Part shown: positions 11,522 through 23,620 of the stretch, piece by piece
Layout of the letters: the number at the start of each line of letters is the position of its first letter
Position numbering within the stretch: position 1 is the stretch's first letter
From: Coprinopsis marcescibilis
Lineage: Eukaryota > Basidiomycota > Agaricomycetes > Agaricales > Psathyrellaceae
Assembly: GCA_004369085.1 (NCBI GenBank)
Contig: ML210255.1
Location: forward strand, 33,352 to 97,351
Length of the DNA: 64,000 bases
Reading direction: 5' to 3'
Program-made: the position numbers and the translations under genes
Notes under the pieces: model-generated
What the model saw: the letters and a program-made list of their open reading frames with translations, nothing else
Databases searched by the model: none
What the model was told of the DNA's origin: nothing

Positions 11522-11700
11522 ATGGCCCATGCAACTCCTTCCAAACGGAGACATTCTGCTATCGTCAGCAGAGCCAAGGAGTGCGTGACACAAAATGTAA
11601 GCACCCTGATTGGCTTATCAGCCGAAGATATGCGGAAATAAAATGCAAAATAATTGACAAATTCTAGATTATTCCGCCCGGCGCCCAAGGATCCAGCTAA
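11522..11700 (+). CDS. Possible spliced small ORF in the CCP1 leader
   Basis: ATG at 11522 opens 25 codons (MAHATPSKRRHSAIVSRAKE...). They end at a good donor (GTAAGC at 11597). A plausible acceptor at 11666-11667 (TTCTAG) joins ten more codons ending in a stop at 11698-11700, giving 35 residues. It begins 86 nt after a TATA box and ends 100 nt before the CCP1 start. It could be an upstream ORF that controls CCP1 translation, a tiny gene of its own, or chance. No family is recognised. Confidence 0.25.
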
Positions 11701-11800
11701 GACAGATGTCAGCTCGTGTTTATTAATCTCATAACCTTTATCTCCTACCACCACCTCGCCCTCGTCGTCGTTCTTTATCCCTTTCGTCGTCGTTTTCACC

Positions 11801-13534
11801 ATGTCTTTCAACGTTCTGCGCGCCTCTTTGCGCAACGCCAACCCCCTTCGTCGGGCTGGCCCTGTTGGCAAGGCCCCTAAGGCCGTTCCCGCACCATTCC
11901 GCTCTGGTGCTCGCGGTCGCCAGTACTCGACCGCCCCCCCTCCACCGCAGCCCAAGGGCTCTAGCACCAGCCTCTGGCTCGGTCTAGGTGCTGCTGGTGC
12001 TGCTGGTGCCGCTTACTACTTCTTCACCCAGTCAGAACAAGGCCAGAATGCCCTCAAGTCCGGCGTTCAGCAGGCAAAGGTTGCGACCAACTTTGTTCCC
12101 ACCAAGGAAGACTATATCAAGGTACAACTCTATCTACACTGTCTGTTGGGCTTGAAAGACTGACGCGTATTCTACCAGGTCTACAACCGTATCGCTGAGC
12201 TCGTTGCTGATGCTGGTGACTACGAAGGTGAGTCAGCGTACCCGACTTACCCGCCTTACGGTTTCCATCTAACCACCGTTTTGCTCGGTTTCCCAGACGG
12301 TTCATATGGACCCGTGCTTCTCCGTTTGGCCTGGCACTCATCTGGAACTTATGATAAGGATACCAAGACCGGTGGAAGGTACGTTGTTCGCATCGCTTAT
12401 CTCGCTACCCGCAGTTTGACTGAAACACGTTCGCAGCAACTATGCTACGATGCGATTCGAACCCGAGTCTCTTCACGGTGCCAATGCTGGCCTTGATCTT
12501 GCTCGTGGCTTGACGCAAAAGATTAAGGAGGAGTTCTCTTGGATCAGCTACGGCGATCTTTGGACTCTTGCTGGTGTCGCTGCCATCCAGGTGTGTTCGA
12601 CTTGCTACAAGCATATGTCTTTTCCGTTTACACCTTTATAAGGAACTGGCCGGCCCCAAGATCCCCTGGCGCCCAGGCCGTGTTGACGGTGTTGCTACTC
12701 AGGCCACTCCCGATGGTCGTCTCCCAGACGCTTCCCAGGGTTCTGACCACCTGCGAAACGTAAGCATTGCTCATTTTCATGTCTTATCGCAACGTGTCTG
12801 ACAACCTTGAGTAGATCTTTTACCGCATGGGGTATGTTTTATGTTTCTCCGATCATAGGGTTAATACATTCGTTGCGACAGTCCACTGACGTTGAGTTTT
12901 CAGTTTCAACGACCAAGAAATCGTTGCCCTCTCTGGCGCTCACGCCCTTGGACGATGCCATCGTAACCGGTATGTTCAAAACGTCGTTATTTTTCGATAA
13001 TGCGGGCTAATCCACTTTAGATCCGGCTTTGAAGGCCCATGGACTTTCTCTCCCACCACTGTGACGAACGACTACTTCCGCCTCTTGTTTGACGAAAAGT
13101 GAGTTTATTGTGGCACTCCGCATCATCTGGCTCTCTGTCTGACATTAGTCTAGGTGGAACTGGAAGAAGTGGGACGGACCCAAGCAGCTCGAGGACAAGA
13201 AGTCCAAGTCGCTCATGATGTTGCCGTATGTCTTTATCTGCTCGTGTATGCTGTGGTTCCTGGCTCACGATAACCCTTAGCACCGATTATGTCCTCACCC
13301 AGGACAAGTCCTTCAAGAAGCACGCCAAGGCTTATGCTGAGAGCCAGGACCTCTGGTTCAAGGAGTGCGTACCTCCGCAGTCCTCGTTAAACACACTATT
13401 TTAATAACTGCCTCTCTAGTTTCTCGAGCGCTGTTTCCCGCCTCTTTGAACTCGGTGTGCCCACTGAACAGTTCGTGACCAGTGAACCTTGGATCATGCC
13501 CACTGTCGATGAGCAGCAAGAGAAGAAACAGTAA
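11801..13534 (+). CDS. CCP1: Cytochrome c peroxidase, mitochondrial
   Basis: Eleven exons (11801..12121, 12179..12227, 12297..12378, 12437..12590, 12643..12759, 12815..12831, 12904..12969, 13021..13098, 13154..13225, 13281..13364, 13420..13534) give 384 residues, close to yeast Ccp1 (361). The enzyme reduces hydrogen peroxide with electrons from cytochrome c in the intermembrane space. The N-terminus is a basic presequence followed by a Gly/Ala-rich hydrophobic segment ([18 protein letters not shown], about 64-81), the bipartite sorting signal expected for that location. Catalytic features are intact: distal RLAWH with Arg133, Trp136 and His137; proximal [11 protein letters not shown] with His260; GPW with Trp276, the radical Trp equivalent; and TDY with Asp321, the proximal His partner. 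Exon 6 is only 17 nt. The region upstream is shared with the divergent OXLD-like gene. Confidence 0.97.
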
Positions 13535-14012
13535 ACGATGCCTTTCTACTTCTCACCTTTAATTAGCATGCGCATACCTTCATTTTAAATTGCTCTCCTA
13601 ATTCTTTCATTTGAAAGCCTTCCTAAACCTTTTTTTTACATATACACCTATGGTCTCCCTTTTCGCAAAACACGAAGACGAGGATTTACTGAAAATTGAC
13701 CGAGTGGTGGTAGATGTTGTAGATGTAGAGAATAGATGTCTGTTTTTTTTATGTGTGTAGGATCGAGCTGGGAAGTTGGGTATAGGAGAGGAATATGGCG
13801 CGGCGTGGGCGCTTCTATTGGCCGGTGGGGCGAGAGTTATTGCGTGCGGTTGCGTGTTCGGGGCCTCTTCCGGGCGCCTATTGAGTTGTTTTTGATGGAC
13901 GCAAATAGAATTTTTTTCGTTACTGGTGGTCCTTGACGATGTGCGGAATCCTTTGGTCGTTCGTTCTCTTCTGCTGTCGCCATTGGTTGTCGATGTCGGA
14001 GCCGAGCGATGA
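13535..14012. other. 3' flank of CCP1
   Basis: Contains the CCP1 3' region and a GC-rich stretch leading to the transposon insertion site. No gene is supported. Confidence 0.5.
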
Positions 14013-14020
14013 GGCTAACA
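14013..14020. repeat. Left target-site duplication
   Basis: GGCTAACA directly before the left inverted repeat, identical to 15184..15191. Confidence 0.88.
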
Positions 14021-14054
14021 AGGACCCCCGACAACCCACCAAAATGCTAGTTCC
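14021..14054 (+). repeat. Left terminal inverted repeat
   Basis: 34 bp beginning AGGACCCCCG, the exact reverse complement of 15150..15183. Confidence 0.92.
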
Positions 14055-14278
14055 AAAATCGCCGTTTTGGGCGATTTTTATCCGGTCGATTTTGGCTGAT
14101 TTTTACCCGGACATCGGAAGAGGCCTCCCAAACACCAAATTTTTATCCGGACAACGGAAATGGCCTTAAAATGCCAATTTTCTCGCTCGTTGCGCGTTTT
14201 GAAGTGCATTTTTGCGCTCCCCGGGCCTCTTAGCATCTGTGTACAAGATATCTAAGCGAACGAACAAAAACTACGTGC

Positions 14279-14763
14279 TCAATCCCCTGCATCGTCCCCA
14301 GCTCCTCCCGCTCCCGCAGCCGCGCCTCGCTTTTTCTTGGTAAGCCCTGCTGCAAACTTACGAACGGCCGGAAGCATCGCCTTGAGTGTATTGAAGCACT
14401 TGGAATCGCCTTCGGTAATTGAAAAGTCGAGGTTACCAAGTTCACGAGGTGCGGTGTGAAGCACATGGAGGATGTGCGGAGAGAGGAGGAGCGCGAAAAG
14501 GGCCGGGGGCTGAAAAGTCTCTCGCCATCCGTGGGGCGAACACAGAAGCTGCGTCCGTGCATGTGCTCGAGCACCTGACAGTAAACGTTCGCAACGCCCG
14601 CGATGTTGTCGTGCGACGGTACATAACCCAGCTTCCCGGCTTTTCCGCCGCTCCGTGAGTGTAGTTGCAAGACTAGACAACAATTAGCATTTGCTGTCAG
14701 AGAAGTTGATAGACAGCGGCGCTGCCGTGAAGTGCTTTCTGCTGGTTCTCTTGCTTTCAACAA
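14279..14763 (-). pseudogene. Frameshifted coding fragment inside the transposon
   Basis: On the minus strand two frames look protein-like in succession. The first (14763 to about 14510) includes GYVPSHDNIAGVANVYCQVL. The second (from about 14510 to the stop at 14279) includes LLLSPHILHVLHTAPRELG and ends in a Lys-rich, Gly/Ala-rich tail. The switch of frame suggests a captured host gene fragment with a frameshift, or an unrecognised intron. No family is recognised, and it is not a transposase. Confidence 0.35.
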
Positions 14764-15149
14764 TGGTGTTAATGTTTCCTACAAGCGCCCCAACCAATAA
14801 ATTCTAGATGATTTCTAAGCAAAAATCTCTTGATCCCCCCATAAAACAGCTCGAAGGAGCCCAATCCGTGTCCTGTGCATACCACCTGTCCCACCACTTT
14901 GCTGGCGGGCGCAACAAGGGCGGCCTTGGGCGGCCCAGCCGCCTGTGTGGGCGCCTCGTCCGGCGGTCTCCCTTTCCTGGAAAAATCCCGCCGTGACCCC
15001 CATTTTTCATCCGGCCAGGGAAAAGCCCAACGGGGGACCCCCTAATTTTTATCCGGACATTCGGATTTGGCATGGGTGTTTCAAATCTGGATTTTTATCC
15101 GGACAGGTATATGGGAGATCGCCCATTTGAGACGATTTTTATCCGGACT

Positions 15150-15183
15150 GGAACTAGCATTTTGGTGGGTTGTCGGGGGTCCT
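15150..15183 (-). repeat. Right terminal inverted repeat
   Basis: 34 bp, perfect inverse of the left repeat. Confidence 0.92.
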
Positions 15184-15191
15184 GGCTAACA
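15184..15191. repeat. Right target-site duplication
   Basis: GGCTAACA directly after the right inverted repeat. Confidence 0.88.
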
Positions 15192-16412
15192 CTACTGGTC
15201 ACGGGGCTTCAGCCCGGCCATCTCGCAGAAACGCAAGTAAAAAAGCCTATCAGCACGAACTTGTCGAATTCGTATATAAAATCGTCGGAGCCGATTATTG
15301 GAAGATGGTCGGAGAGCGATGTCTTTTGGGAGCCGCAATTGACGATGCCCATCGAGTACTTGGTCGGAGCCGATAGGCGTCGGTACCACTACTAGGCCGC
15401 TTTTTAACTTGGGCTAGGAGTAAGTAAGAGCAGAGCAGAGCATCTGTGACTGTGATGGTGGCGATGTGCATGTCAGACCCGTTCGTGTTCGCTCATACAA
15501 AATGACGTGTCGAGACGCTGGGAAGCTGTCCACAGCATAGTACTTACGGATCGGTCAATAACAGGTCTTGCGGCGTACGGGAGTGTTGGAACGCCGTGGC
15601 CCCTTTCAAGTGGGTGGCAAGGTACTGCTGGGGCGCTATCCACATTTAATTTACCTACTATCTCTAATCCTTCATCCTTCTTCAACTTGTGATCGCTGAT
15701 ATGTATCAGGCTATACATAGTACAGATCTTTGAGCTGAGGGAGCGCATCGCGTCCAGCCAGAGCAAAGAATCCGACAGCCACTATATCGGGCTTGGGCTG
15801 TTATTTTAGTGGTGTGGTTCGCTTCAAACACTTTGGGATCATCATTTTCATTTTGCGCCACTGGTTAATTGAGGGCGTAGAAGCGTTGGTGTTGTAAGGC
15901 CGGAGAGTGCGCTGGAGCTTGGAGCGCGTCGACGCGTTGGTTCTGAGGCGTGAGGCGTGAGGAGTAAGGGGGTAGAGCGGGGATGTTGGGTGTTGGTTGG
16001 TTTGCGGGGTGACCCATGGGGGTCGGGTTGCAGTCGCAGCGGTGTTGAGTGATGGTGTTCAAATTTTGGAGGGCTAGCAAGACGGGGCATCGGCTCATCA
16101 TGTACTTTATGAGTCGCTCGGTCGGAGCAAGCCAACCTCCGAGTTAGCTATAGTAGGTAGCATGAGGCTCAAGGACAAGGCGAGTGCAAGGTCACTCCAA
16201 TTTCTCGAACAATTAAAAGTCATTATGTACTGTATGTAAGTGGTAATCTAGATTTAGGTAAAAATGTCGAGATGATATACCTCCCATTGGGTTGAGATAA
16301 CACAGAAGCCCAAATACTCAGTCATCGATCTCTCTCCGTCGAGAGTAGGTGAGGGCTGTCGTGCTACCAGGCAGAGAAGCCGGCGCCTTTTTAAACGACA
16401 GGCGTAAAATCT
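15192..16412. other. Intergenic, nothing supported
   Basis: Short frames on both strands, none with a family signature or consistent splice structure. It includes the 3' flank of the minus-strand membrane protein gene. Confidence 0.45.
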
Positions 16413-18028
16413 TCAGAACGTTGGTGGGTCTCCGGGATTGTGGCTTCCGTGCAGGTTCGCGCTTGACCTTGACCTCGAAGAATGTTCTTGAACAATCTCA
16501 GGCTTTCCCTGGGGTTCCTCCAGGGCGTCGAGACCGAGAGGCTGATCGAACTCGGACGAATGGTCATCGCCTGTCCCGTAGGCGAATCTGATGGTCTGGT
16601 GCTCGGGCATGGTGCTCGAGGCCATCGCACGCATGCTTTGGCGATTGTTCAATGAGGCGAGAATGGCGTTTGCATAGCTACCGGAAGATCGCTCGTTAGC
16701 CTGGGGGTATTTGATCCAGTCGAGGGTCACTTACATTCGACCTAGTGCCCAATGGCTGATAATAAAATGTGGGTGCGAAATATGACGCTGAGGTCGGATG
16801 ACTTACAAAACATGGTGAATCGAGTCATGTGGGCGAACTAGGAAGAAGATGAGGTTGAGGAGGGCGAAAGTGGTGATTAGGAATCCGGTTTCAAGTGTCA
16901 TCAGGATGAGGCATGCCAGCATCGACTTGGTTGCACTGAATATGGTCAGCGCCTTGTACCTTGAGAGCTGTTGAGATGTTTGATTCGTGAATGGCAAAGC
17001 AGCGAACAAGATGGAAGGGCGTACCAACGAGATCATGACTGCAGTTACGAGGCCGTCACATGCGAGGGACCCTCCGAGATGCAGTGCAATTATTGGGCCA
17101 AAGTCGACTGTCTTCCATTGGTCGTTGCCTATCATAAAAAACTGGACAATCGCTGTGAGCGTTCAGAGGTGCAGAAGTGAAGTGGAGAGTCACCATGATT
17201 GCGGCAGCCAGTGCCGATGCCAGCTGGTTTATAGAGAGCTGTATAAAAGGGATGTCAATAAGACAGAACTTAGAGGAAGGAAGCAGATATGTTTTCACCA
17301 AAACAACCAACACCGCGGCCACAACGTCCCATCTGGTTGTTCTCAATGAATATATTCTCCTGCACTTTACCAATGAGTTTTCCGTTTCGCTGCGAGCATA
17401 AAAGCTGAAGCGTACGAACCATGCAAACAACCCATGCATGCATGTGCCCACTAAAAATTCGCAACAACTTTAGCGAATTCGCGAACCACTGAAGACGATA
17501 GGAACAACACACTGATAGCACCGACAATAGTTGACCCAGCAAACGAAAAAGGAACCGTTCGACCGACTCCCTCAAGGGGGCCACGTACGAGCCTAAACCA
17601 CCCCGCGTCCGATATCATGACTATCCCAATCAACTCGACGATCGTGACCGCAGTTACTGCCAATGGAGTAAGATGGGGGGGGTGCAAATGTGGACAAAAA
17701 TCAGATTGTACCGAACATCTTTAATGACATTCTGTCATTCCCCGCAGACGTTGCGTAGTGGGCTACATCCTGGTATGTCACAAAGCGCCCGCTGTATGTG
17801 AAAAAAAGAAAGACGAACAGAGTTGTACCACAAAAGCACCGAGGAGGAAATATGACATATGGACTCCGACGAGCTGACGTAGAATGATCATGGCCTGGCC
17901 GGGTCAGATTCTTGCTTGTAGAACGTACAATGGGTCCAGTCCTTGAATGTCGTCAGAAAATAGTATGCTATGGTGGCAAGCGAAGCAACTAACCGAAGAA
18001 CATGGTCTATTACTGAAGGGTCCGACAT
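16413..18028 (-). CDS. Multipass membrane protein, DUF6534-like
   Basis: The minus-strand start is at 18028 (MSDPSVIDHVL) and the stop at 16413. The 3' part is well resolved, with introns at 16678..16734, 16756..16806, 16968..17024, 17142..17193 and 17239..17298, all phase-consistent. One exon is only 21 nt. The 5' exon joints between 17300 and 17990 are unresolved. Successive hydrophobic segments include HMSYFLLGAFVVQL, AVTAVTIVELIGIVMI, WDVVAAVLVVL, DGLVTAVMISL and METGFLITTFALLNLIFFL-like helices, so about six or seven membrane passes. The C-terminal core HWALGRIYANAILASLNNR fits the signature of DUF6534 proteins, a large basidiomycete family of unknown function with a cytoplasmic tail. 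The tail here is about 85 residues, acidic and Ser-rich. Confidence 0.7.
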
Positions 18029-21000
18029 TGTGAGCCTGTGACGCGCAACGCGCGAAGAGTGTTAGATGTAGAAACCAAAGGAGGGTGAATGTGAGTCGTC
18101 AGCGGAAAGGAGAGTGAGAGGGTGGAAGGTAAGAGGCAACTGACCACTGGGTCACAATCAGAGCCACATATCCAGGTTTACGGGATTGTCGGTACCCATC
18201 GAGTGGAGACTATTGGAGAGGTTTTCAGGAACTGAATTGCAGGATTGGCTTGGTGCTTGATGACACACTAACGAAGGCCGCCGTCCGTGAAGCCGAGTTT
18301 TCGGAAAGGTTATGCCTTGGCGATGCGATGCCCAAAGTGAACATACATCAATGCACCACCGTAGAGCGCGTTCGGATGAATCAATATCAAAGTGGATCCG
18401 CCTCATTTGAGCCCTGGGCGCATGAGTTGTGATTTCTTATCCTTCATTGAGTCTACTTGTGCCTCGAAAACTTATAGAATCTAGAATTTATCCGGGGAAA
18501 TGAGTTGGAGTTGGTGTTGAGGATAGGAGGACTAGGTTTAGAGGTTTGGGAGTTGCGAGAGGAGTGGTGGTCTCTTGCTATCTCCGTAAACGTTCTACTA
18601 ACCTGTAAGTATTGTGAAGTCTGACAGACGAGTCACGATAGGGCACATAATAGATCTCGGGAAGTGTGTTACCGGTGCTGCTGCAATTTAGGCTGTCTGG
18701 GTTACTGCGGGTGTATACAGTCTGTGCTGGTTGGATCTCTGGAGATGTCGAGTGGTGCATAGTGCTTAGTGTAGTCGTTTTCTGTCGTTGTCAAAAACTT
18801 ACCCAAGATTAATTTCATAATAACTAGGGGTAAGCGCCAACTTGTTGAGATTATTCTACCGAAAGTGGCGGCGTCTCGGGAACCTCTCTCTGAAAACCGC
18901 TGCTTCAACAATCCTCATCTCGCTACTCAGAGCTCCGGGACGACCTTTTCCCAGTCATCATCATCAAGGGCCACCCACACTCCAGGCGCTATTTCTCAGG
19001 CTATTGAGACGCAGGTGTAAATTAATAACGTCACCAATCCGCCAGCAGTCTGCGTGGTAAAACGCTATTTGGCAGTGCGCTGATAGCCGACGCTTGGTTG
19101 AATGGACGGTGCCATGAGCAGCCACCAGCCGATTTATCACCCTCGAGGCAAAACGTAAGTGGTTGGGCACCGGTGTTCTCGAGGTCAAAATCTTCTGCAT
19201 CCCTTCTTTCTCGAGTTGGAGCCGGGAATTAACCTATTTTTGGACCCTCAGATCTCATTCGCTGCCGGATGAAAAGAACTCCTGCTCTGACAGTGTGCGG
19301 TGCATGGCTCGGAGAGCTTTACCTCTCTGCACCGCGTTTCGGTCGCGGATGTGCGGGAGATAGTTCTCATTCCCATTCTACTCGTACTCTGCAATGGAAA
19401 CGGTATGGTAATCAACCCATTCTCAGACCGGTGCTTACTACCTTACTGGACCGTTCGGCGTCTTAACGGGTTATCATTCCTTCCCCTCATCAGCGCAGTG
19501 GCATTCTGCACCACCATCCATCCTCGTCGACTCAGATCCCGGGGTCAAACTTTCAAAAAAGGAAAGGTGGAAGCGACATTTTAAGTAAAATCCAGATTGA
19601 AACCTGAAGATGGGCAGCTAGCATGGGCCATAGGTGGTAGTGCGATAGCCCTAGGGAATCTGCTGCGCCAGCGCCGGACCCCCCAGTCTCCCAGATCCAC
19701 CCGCCTAAGTAATTAGAGGTACGTACATGCTACATGTGGATTGGTGCTTATCAGCGCTAGTGATTGAAAAAGGTCTTTAATTTTGGCAGGTCTGCCTGGC
19801 TGGCAAGTACATACCTGTGATGGTTGCTACGCATCTCTAACAGTCGTGGCTTGTTGACATGGGTGGGTACTGCAAAAGAGGTACGCCCGTGCATATGGGT
19901 GACGCGCTTGACTTTCGACATCATTTGTGAGGTTTGTCGTCGACGTCGGTGCGGTGGCTATGGAGGGTAAGTCATGTATCTCTTGAGCAGTCTCCCATGC
20001 TTTTGCTAATAATGGTAGTGCTCAGAATCAGATATTGCCACAGTACGCCGCCCAACATGTGAATTGCCAATCGCGACGTTTGCTAACATTGACGCTCGGA
20101 TCGCAGAACAGCGGCCGCGGAACGACCGAAAGCGGGGTTGCAGCACTTACCGGGAATGATGCTGGCGGAGACGAGCTTGTCCAGACCGTACACTGTCTAT
20201 GGCAACTGGTGGTGTTGCTGGTGCGCGGTTTACTTTTTTGGAGGCCGGCAGGCTCGATGCCGTAGCCCTGTTGCTGTCAGTTGACGCGTGTGCCTCCAGG
20301 CTTCTTCCAGGTCCTCATCTGCCCCTTCCTTCTTTTAAAACTCTGTGTTTCAACCCCTACTTCGCAAGGGGCGGTAACTTAGGCAATGGGAAGCCTTCTT
20401 TTCTCAAGGACAACCGAGCCATGACGAGGACGAGTATTAATATTAATCGGCATTAATAATGATTTGTGAAATTATAAATTTAATTAGTGGATCGTATCGT
20501 CTTGGATTCGCACCATGCTCGCCTGTTGTACATAGCTGTGGACGTTGATTGACAGTTCGACAGCATCGCGGGATATCCAGGATGGATGGGTACCTGTTCG
20601 TTTTCCTCTTTGCAAGTTGTCACGACGATTTGCATTTCTCATTTCTTTCTTACAGATCGTCGGGATGAGCGCTGAAATGTGTTGCGGTGGACAGAGATGG
20701 TTTTTGAATGCTAAACATCGCTGGATGTATTGGTGTATATAGCCCTCCTTCTACGAGCTCGACACTGGTTTTGGAATTTTAATGGGGATGTCGAGCGGTA
20801 GCTAAACTGGCGGGTGTGATATATGATAGGTGACGCCTGCGGGAATTTTGAGTGACGTATTCTAGATTTTGGTTGAATCCCGCACTGGCGTTTACTCAAA
20901 CATGCTCATACATGTAGAGTGTTCAGTTTTTTGTACATTTGTCACCCGAGTCCGCTGGGGCCAAGGTGCGTTCTGACCATCGCGAGGCTTGAATATCATT

Positions 21001-23620
21001 CATAGCTGCATTTCTCCACTACAGTTAAGCGACTGTAGCAACTACAGCATCCACGAGCCTTGACGCCGCCAATAGCCCCCGCCGAGTGTTCCGTCCTTAC
21101 CCCACACTTTGGTGGCGATTACATGAGTGATTCTCATCTTGAAAGCGTCCACATTCTCGGACGCTGTCCATACACACCATGACGCGACTCGACTCGGAGT
21201 CGGTTAGTTGTACTGGTAAGCACGGGGATCTGTCGGTGTTACACATCAGTTTCAGGTTTCGATATTTGGACTAATCATAGACTCGAGCTGACTCTCTGTA
21301 CAGAAACCGAGGCTGTTTGACGTATGGACGGGTGTCCCTCACGGGACGATGTCAGCCCTGAAAGTTAGACTTGGTACTCCAGTCCCTTCTCGGGTTGTGG
21401 CTGGGGCAAAGGCCTAGAATCGCTGCCGTACATTATACTTAACGCTCTCCCTTGCCCTTGAGCGTGTCTTAAAGTCGGGCCGCGGTGTACATTGGCGGTG
21501 ACCGCTGAGGCTCGACACTTATCGATTACGGTATGTGCCTTGTGAGATTTCGAAGTTAGTCAACAGCGTGTGGGATAGATCACCGAAGCAAACAACTATA
21601 TCTCGGGGTACCACCGCATTCCCTCGATAACAGGCTCCTTCGGGAGATGCCGTTGTTGATTCAAACATCAAACCTCGTACCGGACGAATTTCGGGGGCTT
21701 GGTTTCTTATCAAACTTTTCTGCTTACAGGTGGATGTTATCATGAACCACGTTTGTAGTTGCTGGAATATACACGGAGAGTTCTTTGAGGGTGCTGAGCT
21801 GCAAAAGGCTGTACATCCATATGCAGGATTGAGGAGAAGATCTGTTTTATTTTGATTGAAAGGGGTATTGGAAAGGTTGTTTGCCAGTGGCGCTAATTAA
21901 GGCGCTTATTGTGCGGCAATCGCCAAGATCGGTGCCGTAACATGGACTGTGGGCACACGACACATCCAACGCACCTAAGCAGCTCCTTAGCCTACCAACA
22001 TTTCAAATAGAATTTTGAGGCGTAAATGAATTTCGTTGTGTGACTCAAAGCCCGCTTCTTCTCATTTTCTAGAATACATTCCAAAGTGCGAGCTTGAAGC
22101 CTGTGTTAATGTCACTTCTTTGACCGGCCAAGACGCCGTTTACATCATCGGATTAGTGCTCTTCCTGAAGAGCCTGACATTCTGAGTTCCAGAATTCTGA
22201 AGGTAACAGGGAGAACTTGGGGAAGTAGACTATTGACGAATGCGGACTTGACATCCGAAGGACCGACCCGACTGTGTACTATCAAGGTTGTACCCCAAAT
22301 TCCAGACCACATGGAATATGGCGATTGAATGTGTTTTAGACTACCGAATATCACTGGAAAGCCGACGGTATTGGTATATTTGCTCGCATGGGAACTGTTG
22401 CCGGGATGGAAGCGCGAAGAATCACGGAAACAGTGGTTCGCGTCGACAGGGGTATTTATAACGAGGACCCTCGTTCTATTATTGTGGAGACTGACTTCTC
22501 TTTCGCATATTCAGATGTGTTCTGGAGAGAAACGTGAGCTTGGGCTGGGGAGAAGCGGAAGAGCTTGTGAAGTCCAGCACTCTTTTGGAGTCTCAGACTA
22601 GAAATAATGATGTAATAAGGGTATGCGTATAGAGAAGTTGGATACCTTGCGGTACTCAGTGTCCTTCGGTGATTTCTTTACCGGGTTATTTTTTTTGCTA
22701 GGTTTTGTATAAACCGTGATGGAACGAGCCGGGGTGCTTCGAAATTTGAGCTGAGAAGATGCCTTCAATTCACAGTATGAAATGCAAGACTGACGAAAAA
22801 TGAAGTGGTTCGCAGACAAATGAGCACCACGGTACATCCCAAGCACAAGCACCGCTGCTTCGATCCAATATCATATCTGTGCTAGTGCTCTCGCACATAA
22901 TGATGATGTGGTGGTGCAGTGATTGACACTGTTTTCGCGCAATCTCAGTCGAAAGAATCAGGATACTAGGACAGGCAGCCGCATGTACGTGTTAGCTCTA
23001 GCCGTCGAGCCATCAGGAAGCACTCCGGGGGCGCTAGTAACAGCTCCGGTTCTCTGTCAACAACTCCTAAGGTACAGTTGTGACTGGCAACCACAGCTGT
23101 TGACGACACATATATGGTCGCCAGTTGACGCAATTCCTGGGCTGCGCTATGAGGATAAATATCTAGTAAGTATAATGGGCGAAGTGTTGACACCAAGGGC
23201 ATTTCCCAGCCGGACTAGTAAGCGCCGCTACATTGAGGTTAGAAGCGACAGTGACCAGCGACATTTGGAGCATCGAGAGGAGAATGGGAATAGGACTGCT
23301 TGCAGAAAACCAAGCAAGAAAGAAGGTGATCTGCGCAGGTTTGTCAGTGTTGCCCTGATCTTGCGAAGGAGACGAGATAGATCTGGGGAGATGCCGATCT
23401 GCCAGATCGGGATGGACGACTTCCGGATTTGGACAGGGAGAAGGGGCGATAGAGAGTTTTAATTTCCTCGGAGTCAGAGCTCACAATTTAGCAGACGGAA
23501 TAGGCCATCCACATATTTAGCGCTCGCGTTCTGTCTCCCCTCCGGATGGTCTTTCCCCGCCTTTCCTTCTTTCCTTCTCCTTCTTCTTCCCTCGTCCTCG
23601 CCGTCGACCACAGCGCCGAC
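18029..23620. other. Gene-poor 5.6-kb region
   Basis: No frame with a recognisable product or clean exon chain was found. The longest frame (about 22923..23462) has a patchy composition with an Arg-rich end. An AT-rich, partly palindromic patch (ATTAATATTAAT) lies at about 20435-20490. It may contain decayed genes or long regulatory DNA. Confidence 0.4.

Larger units (their letters stand above)
14021..15183. mobile_element. Non-autonomous DNA transposon, hAT-like
   Basis: A 1,163-bp unit bounded by perfect 34-bp inverted repeats (14021..14054 and 15150..15183) and flanked by identical 8-bp sequences GGCTAACA. Eight-base target duplications are characteristic of hAT elements, although P and Merlin families also make them. 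There is no transposase frame, so it is non-autonomous. Subterminal copies of TTTTTATCCGG occur at 14075, 14140, 15046, 15092 and 15136, with variants at 14100 and 15003, all in the same orientation; they are candidate transposase-binding sites. The interior contains a damaged coding segment on the minus strand. The perfect repeats and intact target duplication suggest recent movement. Confidence 0.88.

Noticed and set aside
11446..11967. 173-codon minus-strand frame opposite the CCP1 start
   Set aside because: It overlaps the CCP1 presequence exon and promoter and has no family features.
22923..23462. 179-codon frame before the membrane protein gene
   Set aside because: It has no ATG at its start, a patchy composition and no recognisable domain.
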